Assembly: GCA_023251595.1 (NCBI GenBank) | Contig: JAHEYM010000318.1 | Location: 1 to 5,206 of the forward strand | DNA: 5,206 nucleotides | Direction of reading: 5' to 3' | Source: Bacteroidota bacterium | Lineage (GTDB): Bacteria; Bacteroidota; Bacteroidia; AKYH767-A; JABDAW01 | Notes under the pieces: model-generated | Database searches by the model: none | What the model was told of the DNA's origin: nothing | What the model saw: the letters and a program-made list of their open reading frames with translations, nothing else | Translations under genes and position numbers: made by a program | Shown here: one piece after another, positions 5,033 to 5,206 of the stretch | How positions within the stretch are numbered: the first letter of the stretch is position 1 | Layout: each line of letters starts with the position of its first letter

Positions 5033-5206
5033 CTACTCAACTTTATTATAAAGGCTTCCAAAGTCCAATCCTTTAAATGTTCCGGAACTCATCAAAAGAA
5101 GATTAGAAGCTTCATTTACTGAGGACGCTACAAATTCAAAAAGCAAATTCTCATCATCAAAAACATGAATATCCTTTCGACCGAACGCTTCAATAATATC
5201 TGATTT
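5033..5206 (-). CDS. mpl: Mur ligase family protein, C-terminus (Mpl-like murein peptide ligase), N-terminus outside window
   Basis: The last 57 residues are visible, ending in TAG at 5033-5035. They include SDIIEAFGRKDIHVFDD, a Rossmann-type strand-helix of the Mur ligase C-terminal domain, and the terminal NLLLMSSGTFKGLDFGSLYNKVE. The LLMSSGxFxGLD tail resembles Mpl and the Bacteroidota peptidoglycan synthetase group rather than MurC, MurD or MurF. Mpl attaches the recycled tripeptide L-Ala-D-Glu-mesoDAP to UDP-MurNAc in the cytosol. The ATP-binding and central domains are outside the window, so the exact ligase type is a family-level inference. The gene converges with the TMEM175-like remnant, 34 bp away. 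A second, degraded copy of its tail lies at 3763-3833. Confidence 0.72.
   Translation of the reverse strand, partial: KSDIIEAFGRKDIHVFDDENLLFEFVASSVNEASNLLLMSSGTFKGLDFGSLYNKVE

Overview
The window looks like chromosomal DNA from an AT-rich member of the Bacteroidota, probably an uncultured relative. The evidence is strongly AT-biased intergenic DNA, near absence of Shine-Dalgarno sequences, a promoter of the Bacteroidota type (TACCTTTG at the -7 position) in front of sucC, and a gene set typical of that phylum: a formylglycine-generating-enzyme-like secreted protein, a Bacteroidota-style lone sucC, and a Mur ligase with an SSGTFKG tail.

Layout. Positions 1-2812 hold three housekeeping or accessory genes on the minus strand, transcribed right to left: sucC (succinyl-CoA synthetase beta subunit), speB-type agmatinase, and the N-terminal 159 residues of a secreted FGE/SUMF1-domain protein that runs off the left edge. 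Four tracts of 8-bp tandem repeats built on a GTTGAA/TTCAAC core flank these genes. Two of them supply the stop codons of sucC and speB. The tracts upstream of the genes have the opposite orientation to those downstream.

Positions 2813-3486 are a long gene-free stretch. Its main content is an array with nested periods of 33 bp and 11 bp (3159-about 3400). Minus-strand RNA from it would fold into a row of GAAA-capped hairpins. About 90 bp beyond its edge lies a small, very basic protein on the plus strand that resembles a ribbon-helix-helix DNA-binding protein (3487-3750). This array plus putative DNA-binding gene is the best candidate for an undescribed system in the window, possibly a centromere/operator-like or autoregulatory module. 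That reading is inference.

Positions 3751-5032 look like a remodelled region. It has a GC-richer patch carrying a decayed copy of a Mur ligase 3' end, an unrecognised membrane protein (4104-4625), and a TMEM175-family channel gene that is truncated and frameshifted (4659-4998). The intact C-terminus of an Mpl-like Mur ligase enters from the right edge on the minus strand (5033-5206). A 25-bp near-identical sequence in both the intact and the decayed Mur ligase tails brackets the region, suggesting duplication or insertion next to that gene.

The metabolic genes do not form an obvious pathway: sucC acts in the TCA cycle, speB in polyamine synthesis, and the Mur ligase in peptidoglycan recycling. 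Their adjacency is probably not functional.
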